Assembly: GCA_051651645.1 (NCBI GenBank)
Contig: JBOFSR010000051.1
Span: 1 to 40,331 of the forward strand
Length of the DNA stretch: 40,331 nucleotides
Reading direction: 5' to 3'
Source: JBOFSR01 sp051651645
GTDB lineage: Bacteria; Spirochaetota; Spirochaetia; Treponematales; Treponemataceae
Below, in pieces: positions 7,374-16,022 of the stretch. Position 1 is the first letter of the stretch, and each line of letters opens with the position of its first letter. The notes below the pieces were generated by a model. It ran no database searches and had not been told where the DNA came from. It saw only the letters and a program-made list of their open reading frames with translations. The position numbers and the translations under genes were made by a program.

Positions 7374-8207
7374 TTAATAACTATATCGTACATGCAATCC
7401 ATTGGGGACAAATGCTACATTCATATTGTTTTTTTCCATTTTTTTGTTAAACGTATGAAGTAGGGGAACGCCAATTCCGTAGAGTGTTCCGATCAAGGCT
7501 CCCGCAAAAACGTCCGTAAGAAAGTGATGTCCGCTGAGTATGCGATATGTCGCTGTCATTGCAGCTAGAGAAAATGCTCCGACACTGACGGGAATGTTCC
7601 AGAATGATTTTGGAAAATACATTGCAAAAACGTATGAAGTGAATGATGCCCCCGCAAAAGCAAATGTTGTATGGCCAGATGGGAGAGACTTTCTATCTTC
7701 TTTTTCGCTGGGTAATTTTACTCCTTCAGGATAGGTAAAATATGTGTACGGGCGATAGCGATCAACGCCAAACTTAATAAATTCCTTTGTTGCGTGGCTT
7801 AATAAGAGTGTTTCGATGTACATAACGGCCACGGTTAATAATTCTTTTTTTTCGGGGATTGCAAGTAATACGAGTGGTAGTGCAAGCGATACTCCCATAA
7901 AGACGTCTCCTGTAAATTTGAGGGGATTAGAATAGGGAAACATAAATAGTTGATCCAAACCATTTATATCAAGTTTATCTTTGTATACAACACCCAATCC
8001 TTTAGACTTTTCAGGCAGAAGAAAGGTGGAAATTGTTGTTGCCGTTCCAACACCAAGTAAAATGCCATCCATAATCCAATTTAAGGCAAATGGCGTGCTG
8101 CTTTTAGGCTTTGGTTGGCTTTCGATAGCCTCGCTCGACTCTGACTGTGCATAGCTATTCATTAGTATGCATAACAAACAAATTATAGTAAATATTTTTT
8201 TTAGCAT
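7374..8207 (-). CDS. PAP2-family phosphatase with signal peptide
   Basis: 277 residues. An N-terminal signal sequence (about 1-20, IICLLCILMNSYAQ) is followed by a low-complexity linker and about five membrane helices. The three PAP2 signatures are present: KFGVDRYRP, PSGHTTFAF and YRILSGHHFLTDV, whose His residues form the phosphohistidine and charge-relay pair. Such enzymes hydrolyse lipid phosphates such as undecaprenyl pyrophosphate or phosphatidic acid at the outer face of the inner membrane. The signal peptide and C-terminal extension resemble periplasmic/outer-membrane PAP2 proteins. The ATG has no Shine-Dalgarno site but lies 6 bases after a -10 element. Confidence 0.88.
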   Translation of the reverse strand: MLKKIFTIICLLCILMNSYAQSESSEAIESQPKPKSSTPFALNWIMDGILLGVGTATTISTFLLPEKSKGLGVVYKDKLDINGLDQLFMFPYSNPLKFTGDVFMGVSLALPLVLLAIPEKKELLTVAVMYIETLLLSHATKEFIKFGVDRYRPYTYFTYPEGVKLPSEKEDRKSLPSGHTTFAFAGASFTSYVFAMYFPKSFWNIPVSVGAFSLAAMTATYRILSGHHFLTDVFAGALIGTLYGIGVPLLHTFNKKMEKNNMNVAFVPNGLHVRYSY

Positions 8208-8213
8208 AGAGTA

Positions 8214-8242
8214 TTTATATCAAAAAAAAATATTTTTTGCAA
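8214..8242 (-). promoter_or_regulatory. Candidate leaderless promoter of the PAP2 gene
   Basis: On the minus strand TTGCAA (8237-8242), 17 bases, TATAAA (8214-8219), then 6 bases to the ATG at 8207. The predicted transcript starts at the start codon. Confidence 0.55.
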
Positions 8243-8284
8243 CTAATCGAGGTTGCTTGTATAATCTTCTTAAAAAAATATGGC

Positions 8285-8313
8285 TTGCAAACTAAAAGAT
8301 TTTTATTTATAAT
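8285..8313 (+). promoter_or_regulatory. Promoter of glyA
   Basis: TTGCAA (8285-8290), 17 bases, perfect TATAAT (8308-8313). The leader of about 50 bases ends in a strong GAGGAG Shine-Dalgarno site at 8358-8363, 7 bases before ATG 8371. Confidence 0.7.
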
Positions 8314-8370
8314 TCTGTAAGAAAATCTGATTGAATTCAATACGGATACTTCTTACGAGAGGAGTAATAC

Positions 8371-9870
8371 ATGACAGCTTTAGAAAAATATCTTGAAAAG
8401 GTTGGCACAAAGGCAAATCCTGCTTTTGTAAATTATATTTCACAATTGCAGCAAATCGCTCACAGTACTCCAGAGATTGCAAGCTCAATTGTTAAGGAGT
8501 TTGAGGCACAACGCTCTCGACTTAAATTGATTGCCAGTGAAAATTATTGCTCTCTTGCTGTTCAGTCAGCTATGGGAAATCTTTTAACTGATAAATACGC
8601 AGAGGGATATCCTGAACATCGTTACTATGGAGGATGTGAAAATATTGATACCATAGAAAGTCTTGCTGCAAAAGAAGCAATGGAACTTTTTGGAAGCGAT
8701 CATGCTTACGTTCAGCCTCACTCTGGAGCTGATGCAAATCTTGTTGCGTATTGGGCGATTTTGTCAGCAAAAGTTGAAGCTCCTGCACTTCAAAAACTGG
8801 GAGAGACAAATCTTGCAAATCTAAGTGACGAGCAATGGAAGGATTTACGAGGCAAGCTGGGGAATCAAAAATTATTGGCACTTGATTATTATTCGGGGGG
8901 GCATTTAACGCACGGGTATCGTCAAAATGTGTCTGCCCGAATGTTTGAAGCTCATGCGTATTCTGTTGATAAAAATACAGGCCTTCTAAATTATGATGAA
9001 ATTGAAAAACAAGCCCTTGAAATTAAGCCCCTGATTTTGCTTGCAGGGTATAGTGCATATCCGAGGGCAATCAATTTTAAAAGATTTCGTGATATTGCAG
9101 ATAAATGTGGAGCTGTTCTTATGGTGGATATGGCACATTTTGCAGGCTTAGTTGCGGGAAAAGTTTTTATTGATGATGAAGATCCTGTGAAGTGGGCAGA
9201 TATTGTTACAACGACGACGCATAAAACACTTCGTGGCCCACGGGGAGCAATGGTGCTTTGCAAAAATTGGCTTACTGAGTATGTAAACAAAGGCTGTCCC
9301 CTTGTCTTGGGCGGCCCTCTTGCTCATGTGATGGCGGCAAAAGCGATTGCTTTCAGGGAGGCAAAAAGTACCGACTATCAAAGCTATGCTCATAAAGTAC
9401 AGGAAAATGCACGATTTTTGGCTGCTGAGTTGCAAAATCTTGGCATACAAATTCAGACAGGTGGAACGGATAATCACTTAATTCTTTTAGATGTTTCGAC
9501 GTTTGGTTTGACAGGTCGGCAGGCTGAAATTGCTATGGGGGAGTGTAATATTACCTTGAATCGCAATAGTTTGCCGTATGATCCAAATGGAGCGTGGTGG
9601 ACAAGCGGACTTCGCATTGGAACGCCTGCTCTAACAACACTTGGAATGGGAAAATCGCAAATGACAGAAGTTGCAGGCCTTATGAAAAAAGTTCTTGAGA
9701 ATACAAAGCCTGCAGTAAACAAAAATAGTGAGACATCAAAGGGAAAAGTTGTTGTTGATGAAAAAGTAAAAAAGCAAATACAATCAGATGTAAAAAAACT
9801 TTTATCTCAATTTGTGCTTTACCCAGAGTTGGATTTAGCCTTTCTCAAAACTGAATTTGAGGTGAATTAA
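8371..9870 (+). CDS. glyA: Serine hydroxymethyltransferase, long form
   Basis: 499 residues, about 80 longer than E. coli GlyA. The extra length lies in an N-terminal extension (about 1-50), an insert around 130-175 and a longer C-terminus, the layout I associate with treponemal and chlamydial GlyA. Core motifs are RLKLIASENYCSLAVQSAMG, EGYPEHRYYGGCENID, VQPHSGADANLVAYW, and the PLP-lysine motif TTTTHKTLRGPRGAM with Lys285. It converts serine and tetrahydrofolate to glycine and 5,10-methylene-THF in the cytoplasm. The start has a strong Shine-Dalgarno site. It precedes metK on the same strand, but metK has its own promoter, so the link is through one-carbon metabolism rather than a necessary operon. 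Confidence 0.96.
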   Translation: MTALEKYLEKVGTKANPAFVNYISQLQQIAHSTPEIASSIVKEFEAQRSRLKLIASENYCSLAVQSAMGNLLTDKYAEGYPEHRYYGGCENIDTIESLAAKEAMELFGSDHAYVQPHSGADANLVAYWAILSAKVEAPALQKLGETNLANLSDEQWKDLRGKLGNQKLLALDYYSGGHLTHGYRQNVSARMFEAHAYSVDKNTGLLNYDEIEKQALEIKPLILLAGYSAYPRAINFKRFRDIADKCGAVLMVDMAHFAGLVAGKVFIDDEDPVKWADIVTTTTHKTLRGPRGAMVLCKNWLTEYVNKGCPLVLGGPLAHVMAAKAIAFREAKSTDYQSYAHKVQENARFLAAELQNLGIQIQTGGTDNHLILLDVSTFGLTGRQAEIAMGECNITLNRNSLPYDPNGAWWTSGLRIGTPALTTLGMGKSQMTEVAGLMKKVLENTKPAVNKNSETSKGKVVVDEKVKKQIQSDVKKLLSQFVLYPELDLAFLKTEFEVN

Positions 9871-9924
9871 TTTTATGTTTACTTGTTGAACATTCACTCA
9901 AACTCCACTTGAGAAGTATTTTGC

Positions 9925-9953
9925 TTGAAAAAAAAACTATTTTTTAGTATAGT
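9925..9953 (+). promoter_or_regulatory. Promoter of metK-nth-mscS
   Basis: TTGAAA (9925-9930), 17 bases, TATAGT (9948-9953). The leader to ATG 10035 is about 75 bases. It carries an AAGGAA ribosome site and is too short and featureless for a known SAM riboswitch. Confidence 0.65.
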
Positions 9954-10034
9954 TATAGAAGCTCACTTTTTTGTAAGCAACAATAAATAACTTTGGCTTA
10001 GATATTTTATGTAAGATCAAAATAAGGAAATCCC

Positions 10035-11204
10035 ATGAAAAAAAATGATTATTTATTCACCTCTGAATCAGTAAGTGAAGGTCATCCTGATAAACTCTGC
10101 GATCAAATTTCGGATGCAATTCTTGATGCGTATTTAGCTCAAGATGCACAAAGCCATGTTGCTGCAGAAACTTTTGCTTCAACTGCATTAGTTCTTGTTG
10201 GAGGAGAAGTTACAAGTACTGCAAAAGTGAATATTCAGGATATTGCCCGTCAAGTTGCAAAAGAAATTGGCTATACAAATGCAGATTTTGGGCTTGATTG
10301 TAACTCAATGGCAGTAATGGACATGATTCACTCTCAATCTCCAGACATAAATCAAGGTGTTGTTGGTACAGGCTTAAAGGAATTTAGTGGTCAACAGGGA
10401 GCAGGTGATCAGGGTATGATGTTTGGCTTTGCCTGTGCTGAAACTCCAGAATTTATGCCAGCTCCAATTATGTTTTCTCATAATATTTTGCATCATGCGG
10501 CAAATCTGCGCAAAAACGGTACGCTTCCTTGGTTGCGGCCAGATTCAAAAGCTCAGGTTACCATTAAATATGAAGATCACATTCCGCAATACATTGATTC
10601 TGTGGTTGTTTCTCATCAGCATAATCCAGAAATCTCTCATGAACAAATTAAAGATACGATGATTAATCAAATAATTATTCCAACGCTCAAAAATTCAAAT
10701 CTTTTAAGCGATAAGACAAAATATTATATAAATCCGACAGGGCGCTTTGTTATTGGTGGCCCCTTTGGAGATACAGGTTTGACGGGACGAAAAATCATTG
10801 TTGACACCTACGGTGGAATGGGACGGCACGGCGGTGGTGCTTTTAGTGGAAAAGATCCATCAAAGGTTGATCGTTCTGCAGCGTATATGGCTCGCTATAT
10901 TGCAAAACATGTTGTTGCTGCAGGATTTGCAGAGCGATGTGAAGTTCAGCTTGCTTATGCTATTGGCGTTCCGTATCCCGTTTCAATCATGGTTGAGACG
11001 TTTGGTACGGGAAAAGTTGAAAGCTCTATTCTGGAAAAAGCAATTTCACAGGTTTTTGATTGCTCTCCAAGTGGCATCGTTAAAACATTAGATTTGAAAA
11101 AACCTGTCTATCAAGCGACTGCACGGTATGGGCACTTTGGTCGGGATGAGTTTTCATGGGAAAAACTTGATAAACTTGAAGAATTACAAAAAGCTGTAAA
11201 ATAA
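10035..11204 (+). CDS. metK: S-adenosylmethionine synthetase
   Basis: 389 residues, the usual length. All signatures are present: ESVSEGHPDKLCDQISDAIL at the N-terminus, the GAGDQGMMFGFA hexapeptide region, GGPFGDTGLTGRKIIVDTYG, and the GGGAFSGKDPSKVDRSAAY ATP/phosphate loop. The enzyme makes SAM from methionine and ATP as a tetramer in the cytoplasm. The start is fixed by AAGGAA 7 bases upstream. nth follows after two bases and mscS overlaps nth, so the three form one transcript, though their jobs (methyl donor, base-excision repair, osmotic valve) are unrelated. Confidence 0.97.
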   Translation: MKKNDYLFTSESVSEGHPDKLCDQISDAILDAYLAQDAQSHVAAETFASTALVLVGGEVTSTAKVNIQDIARQVAKEIGYTNADFGLDCNSMAVMDMIHSQSPDINQGVVGTGLKEFSGQQGAGDQGMMFGFACAETPEFMPAPIMFSHNILHHAANLRKNGTLPWLRPDSKAQVTIKYEDHIPQYIDSVVVSHQHNPEISHEQIKDTMINQIIIPTLKNSNLLSDKTKYYINPTGRFVIGGPFGDTGLTGRKIIVDTYGGMGRHGGGAFSGKDPSKVDRSAAYMARYIAKHVVAAGFAERCEVQLAYAIGVPYPVSIMVETFGTGKVESSILEKAISQVFDCSPSGIVKTLDLKKPVYQATARYGHFGRDEFSWEKLDKLEELQKAVK

Positions 11205-11206
11205 TT

Positions 11207-11893
11207 GTGAGCCGTATTGCTTTTTTGACGCCAAAAGAAATTGTTGCAATCTTTACGATTTTTAGAAATGAAAATCCGAGTCCGAAAACGGAATTGAATT
11301 CAGTCAATAGTTTTACCCTTTTGGTTGCAGTTGTTTTGTCGGCTCAGGCTACTGATAAAAGTGTAAATAAGGCAACGATAGACTTATTCAAGGTGGCACA
11401 AACGCCAAAGCAAGTTTTTGATTTAGGCGAAGAAAAATTGATTTCATATATACGCACCATTGGGCTTTATCGCACCAAGGCAAAAAATGTCATCAATTTA
11501 TGCAAAATATTGATAGAAAATTATGGTGAGGATGCTGGAGCCAATCCAGCCCTTCCGTTTCCAAAAACGCGAGAGGAATTTGAGTGCCTTCCTGGGGTAG
11601 GACGAAAAACAGCGAGTGTAATGCTTAATGTTTTGTATGACCAGCCAACTATGCCTGTTGATACGCATTTGCTTCGCATTTCACCACGAATTGGGCTTTC
11701 CGATGGCAAAACCCCAATACAAGTTGAGCAGGATTTGCTGGCAAGAATTCCGCAAGAATTTCTTGGTCACGCACATCATTGGCTTGTATTGCATGGTCGA
11801 TATATTTGCACCGCACGAAATCCGCAGTGTGCAACATGTTGTATTGCAAAAATTTGCAAAAAAAACTTTGAAAAGGAAAAGGGTGAATGTTAG
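11207..11893 (+). CDS. nth: Endonuclease III, DNA glycosylase/AP lyase
   Basis: 228 residues starting with GTG two bases after the metK stop. The helix-hairpin-helix ECLPGVGRKTASVMLN contains the catalytic Lys, and PVDTHLLRISPRIGL contains the catalytic Asp. The C-terminal 4Fe-4S cluster ligands are Cys-x6-Cys-x2-Cys-x5-Cys in CTARNPQCATCCIAKIC. It removes oxidised pyrimidines and nicks abasic sites. The N-terminus (about 1-20) aligns with family members, supporting the GTG start. The start lacks a clear Shine-Dalgarno site and probably relies on coupling to metK. Confidence 0.95.
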   Translation: MSRIAFLTPKEIVAIFTIFRNENPSPKTELNSVNSFTLLVAVVLSAQATDKSVNKATIDLFKVAQTPKQVFDLGEEKLISYIRTIGLYRTKAKNVINLCKILIENYGEDAGANPALPFPKTREEFECLPGVGRKTASVMLNVLYDQPTMPVDTHLLRISPRIGLSDGKTPIQVEQDLLARIPQEFLGHAHHWLVLHGRYICTARNPQCATCCIAKICKKNFEKEKGEC

Positions 11894-12738
11894 ACTTTAT
11901 TATCTCAAGTTTTAATTATGTAGGCGAAGAAAGTAGCACCGCGTTTGATAAGCTAAAAAGTGTTTTTACGATTGATATGTTTGCAAAGCTTTTTATTGTG
12001 ATTGTTACATTATCAATTTATTTTTTAGTGTATAAAACAATCAAAAAAGCTATAAAATTTCTTGCAGAGACGCGATTTAGTGCCACAAATACTGCACTAA
12101 TTAATAAGGTAATAAAGTATTTTTTTTCTATTATAATAGGATTTTATTTTCTAAATCTTTTTGGTATTGACCTTAGTGCAATTTGGGGTGCCGCAGGTGT
12201 CGCGGGTATCGCAATTGGTTTTGCGGCACAAACATCATTTTCGAATATTATTAGCGGATTTTTTGTTATATCAGATAAAGCATTGCGAATAGGTGATTTT
12301 ATTACAATTGAAGGCGTGACAGGAAATGTTGAAAGCATTAATCTGCTGTCGGTAAAAATTCTAACGCCTGATAATCAATCAATTCGTATTCCAAATGAAA
12401 AAATAATTCAATCAAATTTTATTAATATCACATATTTCCCGCAGCGCCGAATTACTATTCGGGTGGGAGTTGCTTACGATTCAGATTTACGCAAGGTGAG
12501 TGAGGTACTTTTGCAAACAGCGGATGAATGTCCCTTTGTTCTAAAAGATCCTCCGCCAATTGTTATGTTTGATAAATTTGGGGATTCTTCTATTGAGGTT
12601 TTAATCGGATTTTGGTTCAAAAATGATGATTTTCGTGATGCAAAAAATGCTATGTATATTGGCATTCATGAAAATTTGAAAAAGAATGATATTGTAATCG
12701 CCTTCCCTCAAATGGATGTTCATTTAACGGGACAATAA
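11887..12738 (+). CDS. mscS: Small-conductance mechanosensitive channel (MscS family)
   Basis: 283 residues, close to E. coli MscS. There are three membrane helices: TM1 about 35-55, TM2 about 75-95, and the pore helix with Gly/Ala-packed AIWGAAGVAGIAIGFAAQTS. Then come the beta domain (GDFITIEGVTGNVESINLLS, PNEKIIQSNFINIT) and a C-terminal alpha/beta domain. It opens under membrane tension to release solutes after hypo-osmotic shock. Its ATG overlaps the nth stop by 7 bases, showing coupling. The opposite-strand gene ends 37 bases beyond it, with no obvious terminator between. Confidence 0.93.
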   Translation: MLDFIISSFNYVGEESSTAFDKLKSVFTIDMFAKLFIVIVTLSIYFLVYKTIKKAIKFLAETRFSATNTALINKVIKYFFSIIIGFYFLNLFGIDLSAIWGAAGVAGIAIGFAAQTSFSNIISGFFVISDKALRIGDFITIEGVTGNVESINLLSVKILTPDNQSIRIPNEKIIQSNFINITYFPQRRITIRVGVAYDSDLRKVSEVLLQTADECPFVLKDPPPIVMFDKFGDSSIEVLIGFWFKNDDFRDAKNAMYIGIHENLKKNDIVIAFPQMDVHLTGQ

Positions 12739-12775
12739 ATCATTTTTAAGCGTTGTATTTTATTAGACTGCTAGC

Positions 12776-13522
12776 CTAAAAGACGTTTTTCCATCCAAGT
12801 GAAATTCCCAGCGGATTGGCTGTTTGCGTATTTTTTTGATTAAACTCTACGGCCATGTAATAGTCTCCACCAGAGGAGCGAACAAAGCCAAGCTTGAGTT
12901 TTGCAAAAAATTTAATTCGTGCAATGTTAAAGGTACGCAAATCCGTAAAGGTGCTTGCATCAAGTTCTCCAAAAATTGGTGTTCGCGAATCAAAAAAACG
13001 CAGGTGAAAATCAAAGTGATCGTAATAGAATAAAATTCCCGCGGTGTCATTTTTTCGTTCAAATTTATAAGCAAAAAAAGTTTTAAAGTTTGTTCCTTCC
13101 CATCCAATTTTTCCTTGAAGATCCATATTTTGTTTTTCAAAGGAATTGGTCAATCCCGTGTATAAGGTTGCTTCAAATTCAACAAAAAAATTCCTTTTTG
13201 TTGTGTGAAAACCAAAGCCGAAATTGACTCCTGCTTGATGATTGTCTGGCTCAAAAATAAAAACAGACCCTGCAATGAGTTTAAAAAAGTTTGCAGCCAA
13301 ATAGTCAAATTGAGCGAAGGCTTTTGTATAAATAAATGTTGGAGCATAAAACGATATTCTTACTTTTGCATGATCGTTGATAAATTCTGAATAGTCAGCA
13401 TAGAGTCCCATATTTATAGATTCACCAAAATTGTTGACAAGGATGCCGACATCCATCTCTGCAGAGGTTGCCTTGAAGAGAAAAATTGAAACAAGCAAAA
13501 ATAAAAATACTGTACGCCTCAT
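12776..13522 (-). CDS. Putative outer-membrane beta-barrel protein
   Basis: 248 residues. A signal peptide (about 1-21, FLFLLVSIFLFKATSAE) is followed by alternating hydrophobic/polar strands rich in aromatic residues and Gly (VNFGFGFHTTKRNFFVEFEA, AIRIKF-type strands). The ending SLGWKNVF has the final aromatic residue expected of a BAM substrate. No domain is recognised. It starts in a 4-base ATGA overlap with the stop of the preceding barrel gene, so the two are made together. It could be a small porin or a surface-lipid-binding barrel. Confidence 0.7.
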   Translation of the reverse strand: MRRTVFLFLLVSIFLFKATSAEMDVGILVNNFGESINMGLYADYSEFINDHAKVRISFYAPTFIYTKAFAQFDYLAANFFKLIAGSVFIFEPDNHQAGVNFGFGFHTTKRNFFVEFEATLYTGLTNSFEKQNMDLQGKIGWEGTNFKTFFAYKFERKNDTAGILFYYDHFDFHLRFFDSRTPIFGELDASTFTDLRTFNIARIKFFAKLKLGFVRSSGGDYYMAVEFNQKNTQTANPLGISLGWKNVF

Positions 13523-14715
13523 AAGCCATACCTATAGCCTATACTCAGTTGGTAGGCATCCGATATCTTTAGTATGTCATTCAACTTTATTTTGCAAGCA
13601 ATGTCAAAAAAGCCATTAAAAAATCTGAATCGTGCAGAAGTTGCCACCATGTAATCAATTTGAGTGAATAATGTTGTTGCTGTTGAAGCGGTGAGAAAAA
13701 CTGCAACTTGAAATCCCTGCGCATTGAGGGCGTCAAATAGTAATGTTGCTGTGATGCCAAAAGGATTGTCAACATACACAAGCGTTTCTGGTTTATCAGC
13801 GGGCATAGAATACATGGTAAAGTTAAAACTAAAGGGAAACTCTGCTAAGGGTGCCTCAAAGTAAAAACGTGGCTCAAAAATAAAGTATAGATCATTAAAA
13901 GAAAACTTCTTTCCAATCTGTGCCTCTGAGCCGTGTATGTAGAAATTGGCAAGTCCTGCTTGAAAAAATACGTTGATGGCATTTCTGTCTCCGACAACCA
14001 TCGAAACGCCTGCACGTAATAAGGCTGAGTCAATTGATACCGAACTCGTGCTTTGAGTTGAGGCTTTTCGACCAATATCGACACTCGTTCCCATTGAAAT
14101 ATCCATAACAAACAGAGGCAAAACAACCGCTGATCTAAAGTCAAGGCTCACGGTCGTCGTCGACTTCTCATCGCTTGCCGTAACATAAAATGCAAAAAGG
14201 CTTGGATTATTAAAGCGAACTGTGTAGCCAAAGCCAGCTGAAGCTAGAGCTGTGTCATTAATATACTTATAAATATGATTTCCAAATGAACTTCGATTAC
14301 TTACCATAAGAGGCGAGTCAATGAGTTCAATTCCAAAGTATCTTTGCAAGAAAACGCCTGATCCAAGCGGCTCGTCATCTTTGTATAAAAAAGATAGAAA
14401 GTGATAAGAAAGTGTAGCTGGATTTCTGATTTTAAAGCTGATGGAGGCTGTCTCAATGCCGAACTGGCTAGAAAAATCACCATTTTCTAATAGCAAGTCA
14501 AGATAAAATGAAGAGCGAAAAAACATGATATTGCTAAAATTTATTTGCGTTGAAAGATATGTGTGCGAAAAAATATCTACATAGGGAGCATCTGCTTTTG
14601 ATTTTGCTTGGAGGTATGTTCCAAAAAAACCAGAGAAGTATCCTGCTGACCATACAGAGAAATTTCCTGCAAAGAGTATTATTATAATGATAAAAAGTTT
14701 TCGGTATGTTTTCAT
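13519..14715 (-). CDS. Putative outer-membrane beta-barrel protein
   Basis: 398 residues. The signal peptide spans about 1-23 (LFIIIIILFAGNFSVWSA). The rest consists of regular amphipathic strands with many Phe/Tyr and Ser/Thr and almost no Cys, and ends with SIGYRYGL. No family is recognised. Length and strand count suggest a barrel of about 16-18 strands. The gene is coupled by ATGA overlap to the smaller barrel downstream. Its ATG has no clear Shine-Dalgarno site. A TATATT with a weak -35 lies about 12 bases upstream. Confidence 0.68.
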   Translation of the reverse strand: MKTYRKLFIIIIILFAGNFSVWSAGYFSGFFGTYLQAKSKADAPYVDIFSHTYLSTQINFSNIMFFRSSFYLDLLLENGDFSSQFGIETASISFKIRNPATLSYHFLSFLYKDDEPLGSGVFLQRYFGIELIDSPLMVSNRSSFGNHIYKYINDTALASAGFGYTVRFNNPSLFAFYVTASDEKSTTTVSLDFRSAVVLPLFVMDISMGTSVDIGRKASTQSTSSVSIDSALLRAGVSMVVGDRNAINVFFQAGLANFYIHGSEAQIGKKFSFNDLYFIFEPRFYFEAPLAEFPFSFNFTMYSMPADKPETLVYVDNPFGITATLLFDALNAQGFQVAVFLTASTATTLFTQIDYMVATSARFRFFNGFFDIACKIKLNDILKISDAYQLSIGYRYGL

Positions 14716-14853
14716 GCTTAATTTAAAAATATAGTTATCTCTCTCATTATCGGAAAAAAATTTGTTGAACTAAACACTAAAGCTATATTATTCACGATTT
14801 TAAGCTATTTATCTATACTTATAATCAAACTTTCATCATTATTTTTCTGATAT

Positions 14854-14883
14854 AAAAAAAGTTCTTGCGTTGCACAAGAACTT
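14854..14883 (-). terminator. Intrinsic terminator after the 14939-15679 barrel gene
   Basis: On the minus strand AAGTTCTTG (14883-14875) pairs perfectly with CAAGAACTT (14867-14859) across a 7-base loop, followed directly by a T-run (A7 at 14854-14860 on the plus strand). Confidence 0.85.
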
Positions 14884-14938
14884 CATTGTATGTTATTGAA
14901 TTTAAGTAAGATAAGGTTTGTCGATGATAATGCGGTAC

Positions 14939-15679
14939 TTAGCGTTGATACACAAAGGACGCATCTTTGTTTGCATTTTTATCACTTATCATGTAGCGAT
15001 ATGTAAGCGAGATGGCAAGATTATCAATATAAATTTTTTGCTTTTCAAAATCTTCATTTAAGAGTGAACCGAGCATGTTAAAGTCATATCCTAAACGAAG
15101 CCCTAAGTAATGATTTTTTCCTATAATGTATTCTGATCCTAATGCAATGCTTAAGTCAAGATCAACAGCATCGTAGCGCTGAGCAAAGTATTTTTTATTC
15201 TCTTTTTTATCATTTTTGTAAACATCTAAATTAACTTTCACATTAAAATTAAGGCGAGTACCAACTCCAGCATAGAATAAAATAAATTTATTTATAGGAA
15301 ACTGTGCCTTGAGCATTAACGGAATTGAAATACTTGGTAGGGTGTATTTGCTTATGTAGTGGTCATCTTCTTCGCCTACTTTTGGCTTTTGGTAAAAACC
15401 AATGCTTCGCTGTGCATAGCCCACGCCAAATTCAAAACCAAGATATTTTATAATATCAACTTGACCACGTATATCAACCATAGGCGAAAAACTCATTGAG
15501 TATGGTATACCAACAAAGCTGTCATAAGCATTATCCTCAAGGAATGATTTATAATCGCTACCGCGCACAGATGTTGTTCCAAATCCTCCAATAACGGTAC
15601 CGAATGAAAAATCTGCAGCGTATGTAAAACTATAGAGAGATACAATCAAGCTTGCTACAAAAGCAGTTAATTTCTTCAT
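14939..15679 (-). CDS. Outer-membrane beta-barrel protein (OmpW/porin-like)
   Basis: 246 residues with a signal peptide (about 1-21, FVASLIVSLYSFTYAADF). The mature part has pairs of strands such as LGFEFGVGYAQRSIGFYQK, SIPLMLKAQFPINKFILFYA and HYLGLRLGYDFNML, with charged loops between them, typical of small 8-10-strand barrels (outer membrane protein beta-barrel class). The final residues MISDKNANKDASFVYQR follow the last strand. A GAGGG Shine-Dalgarno site fixes the start, and its own terminator at 14854-14883 makes it a single-gene unit. Exact function unknown. Confidence 0.72.
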   Translation of the reverse strand: MKKLTAFVASLIVSLYSFTYAADFSFGTVIGGFGTTSVRGSDYKSFLEDNAYDSFVGIPYSMSFSPMVDIRGQVDIIKYLGFEFGVGYAQRSIGFYQKPKVGEEDDHYISKYTLPSISIPLMLKAQFPINKFILFYAGVGTRLNFNVKVNLDVYKNDKKENKKYFAQRYDAVDLDLSIALGSEYIIGKNHYLGLRLGYDFNMLGSLLNEDFEKQKIYIDNLAISLTYRYMISDKNANKDASFVYQR

Positions 15680-15869
15680 AAAACCCTCTTCATGGTATTA
15701 ATGACTAGATACAAATAAAATATATCTTATTTTGTATCGGCACCTAAAAAGTGAACTTAAGTCTTTATAAAAAAATATTTTGTGATTTTATTATAGGATT
15801 TGTATATATCACGTGTTTTTCACGCTGATGAAATAAGAGAATGATTTATAGCGTAAAGTTGTGTGAGTA

Positions 15870-16022
15870 CTAAAGGCGAAAAACTTTTTTTAATACTAAT
15901 CGCACAGCCTTTTTTGCAAGAATGCTCAGTTGAATACAGAGGTTCGGAATGTATATCTTCCAAAAGGTGAAGTTTTTAATTTTTTTGATATCAGGGAATT
16001 CTCGCTTAATGTAGTCGCTCAT
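15870..16022 (-). CDS. 50-residue small protein coupled to the GT4 gene
   Basis: The ATG (16022-16020) overlaps the TGA of the GT4 gene in the classic ATGA arrangement, and the frame stays open to a TAG at 15872-15870. The product begins MSDYIKREFPDIKKIKNF and continues TFWKIYIPNLCIQLSILAKK before a basic, hydrophobic end (VLKKVFRL). It is strongly basic, with an amphipathic C-terminal half that could lie on the membrane. I recognise no family. It could be an intact small protein or the tail of a lost glycosyltransferase. The coupling overlap is the main reason to call it a gene. Confidence 0.55.
   Translation of the reverse strand: MSDYIKREFPDIKKIKNFTFWKIYIPNLCIQLSILAKKAVRLVLKKVFRL

Noticed and set aside
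6611..7377. Target-site duplication of the IS relic
   Set aside because: The flanking 8-mers GATTTAAA and TAAATTAA are not identical. They only share A/T richness.
8570..9722. Several minus-strand frames of 80-110 codons
   Set aside because: All are antisense to glyA, which is unambiguous. They have no family resemblance or ribosome sites.
9890..9925. Terminator after glyA
   Set aside because: Only a 5-base-pair stem (CTCAA/TTGAG) with a 7-base loop and a poor T-run, too weak to call.
9954..10034. SAM riboswitch in the metK leader
   Set aside because: The leader is only about 75 bases, with no multi-helix core or terminator/antiterminator pair visible.
15704..15734. Imperfect palindrome GATACAAA...TTTTGTATC upstream of the barrel gene at 15679
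   Set aside because: It is almost all A/T with an off-centre mismatch. It could be an operator but cannot be told from AT-rich background.
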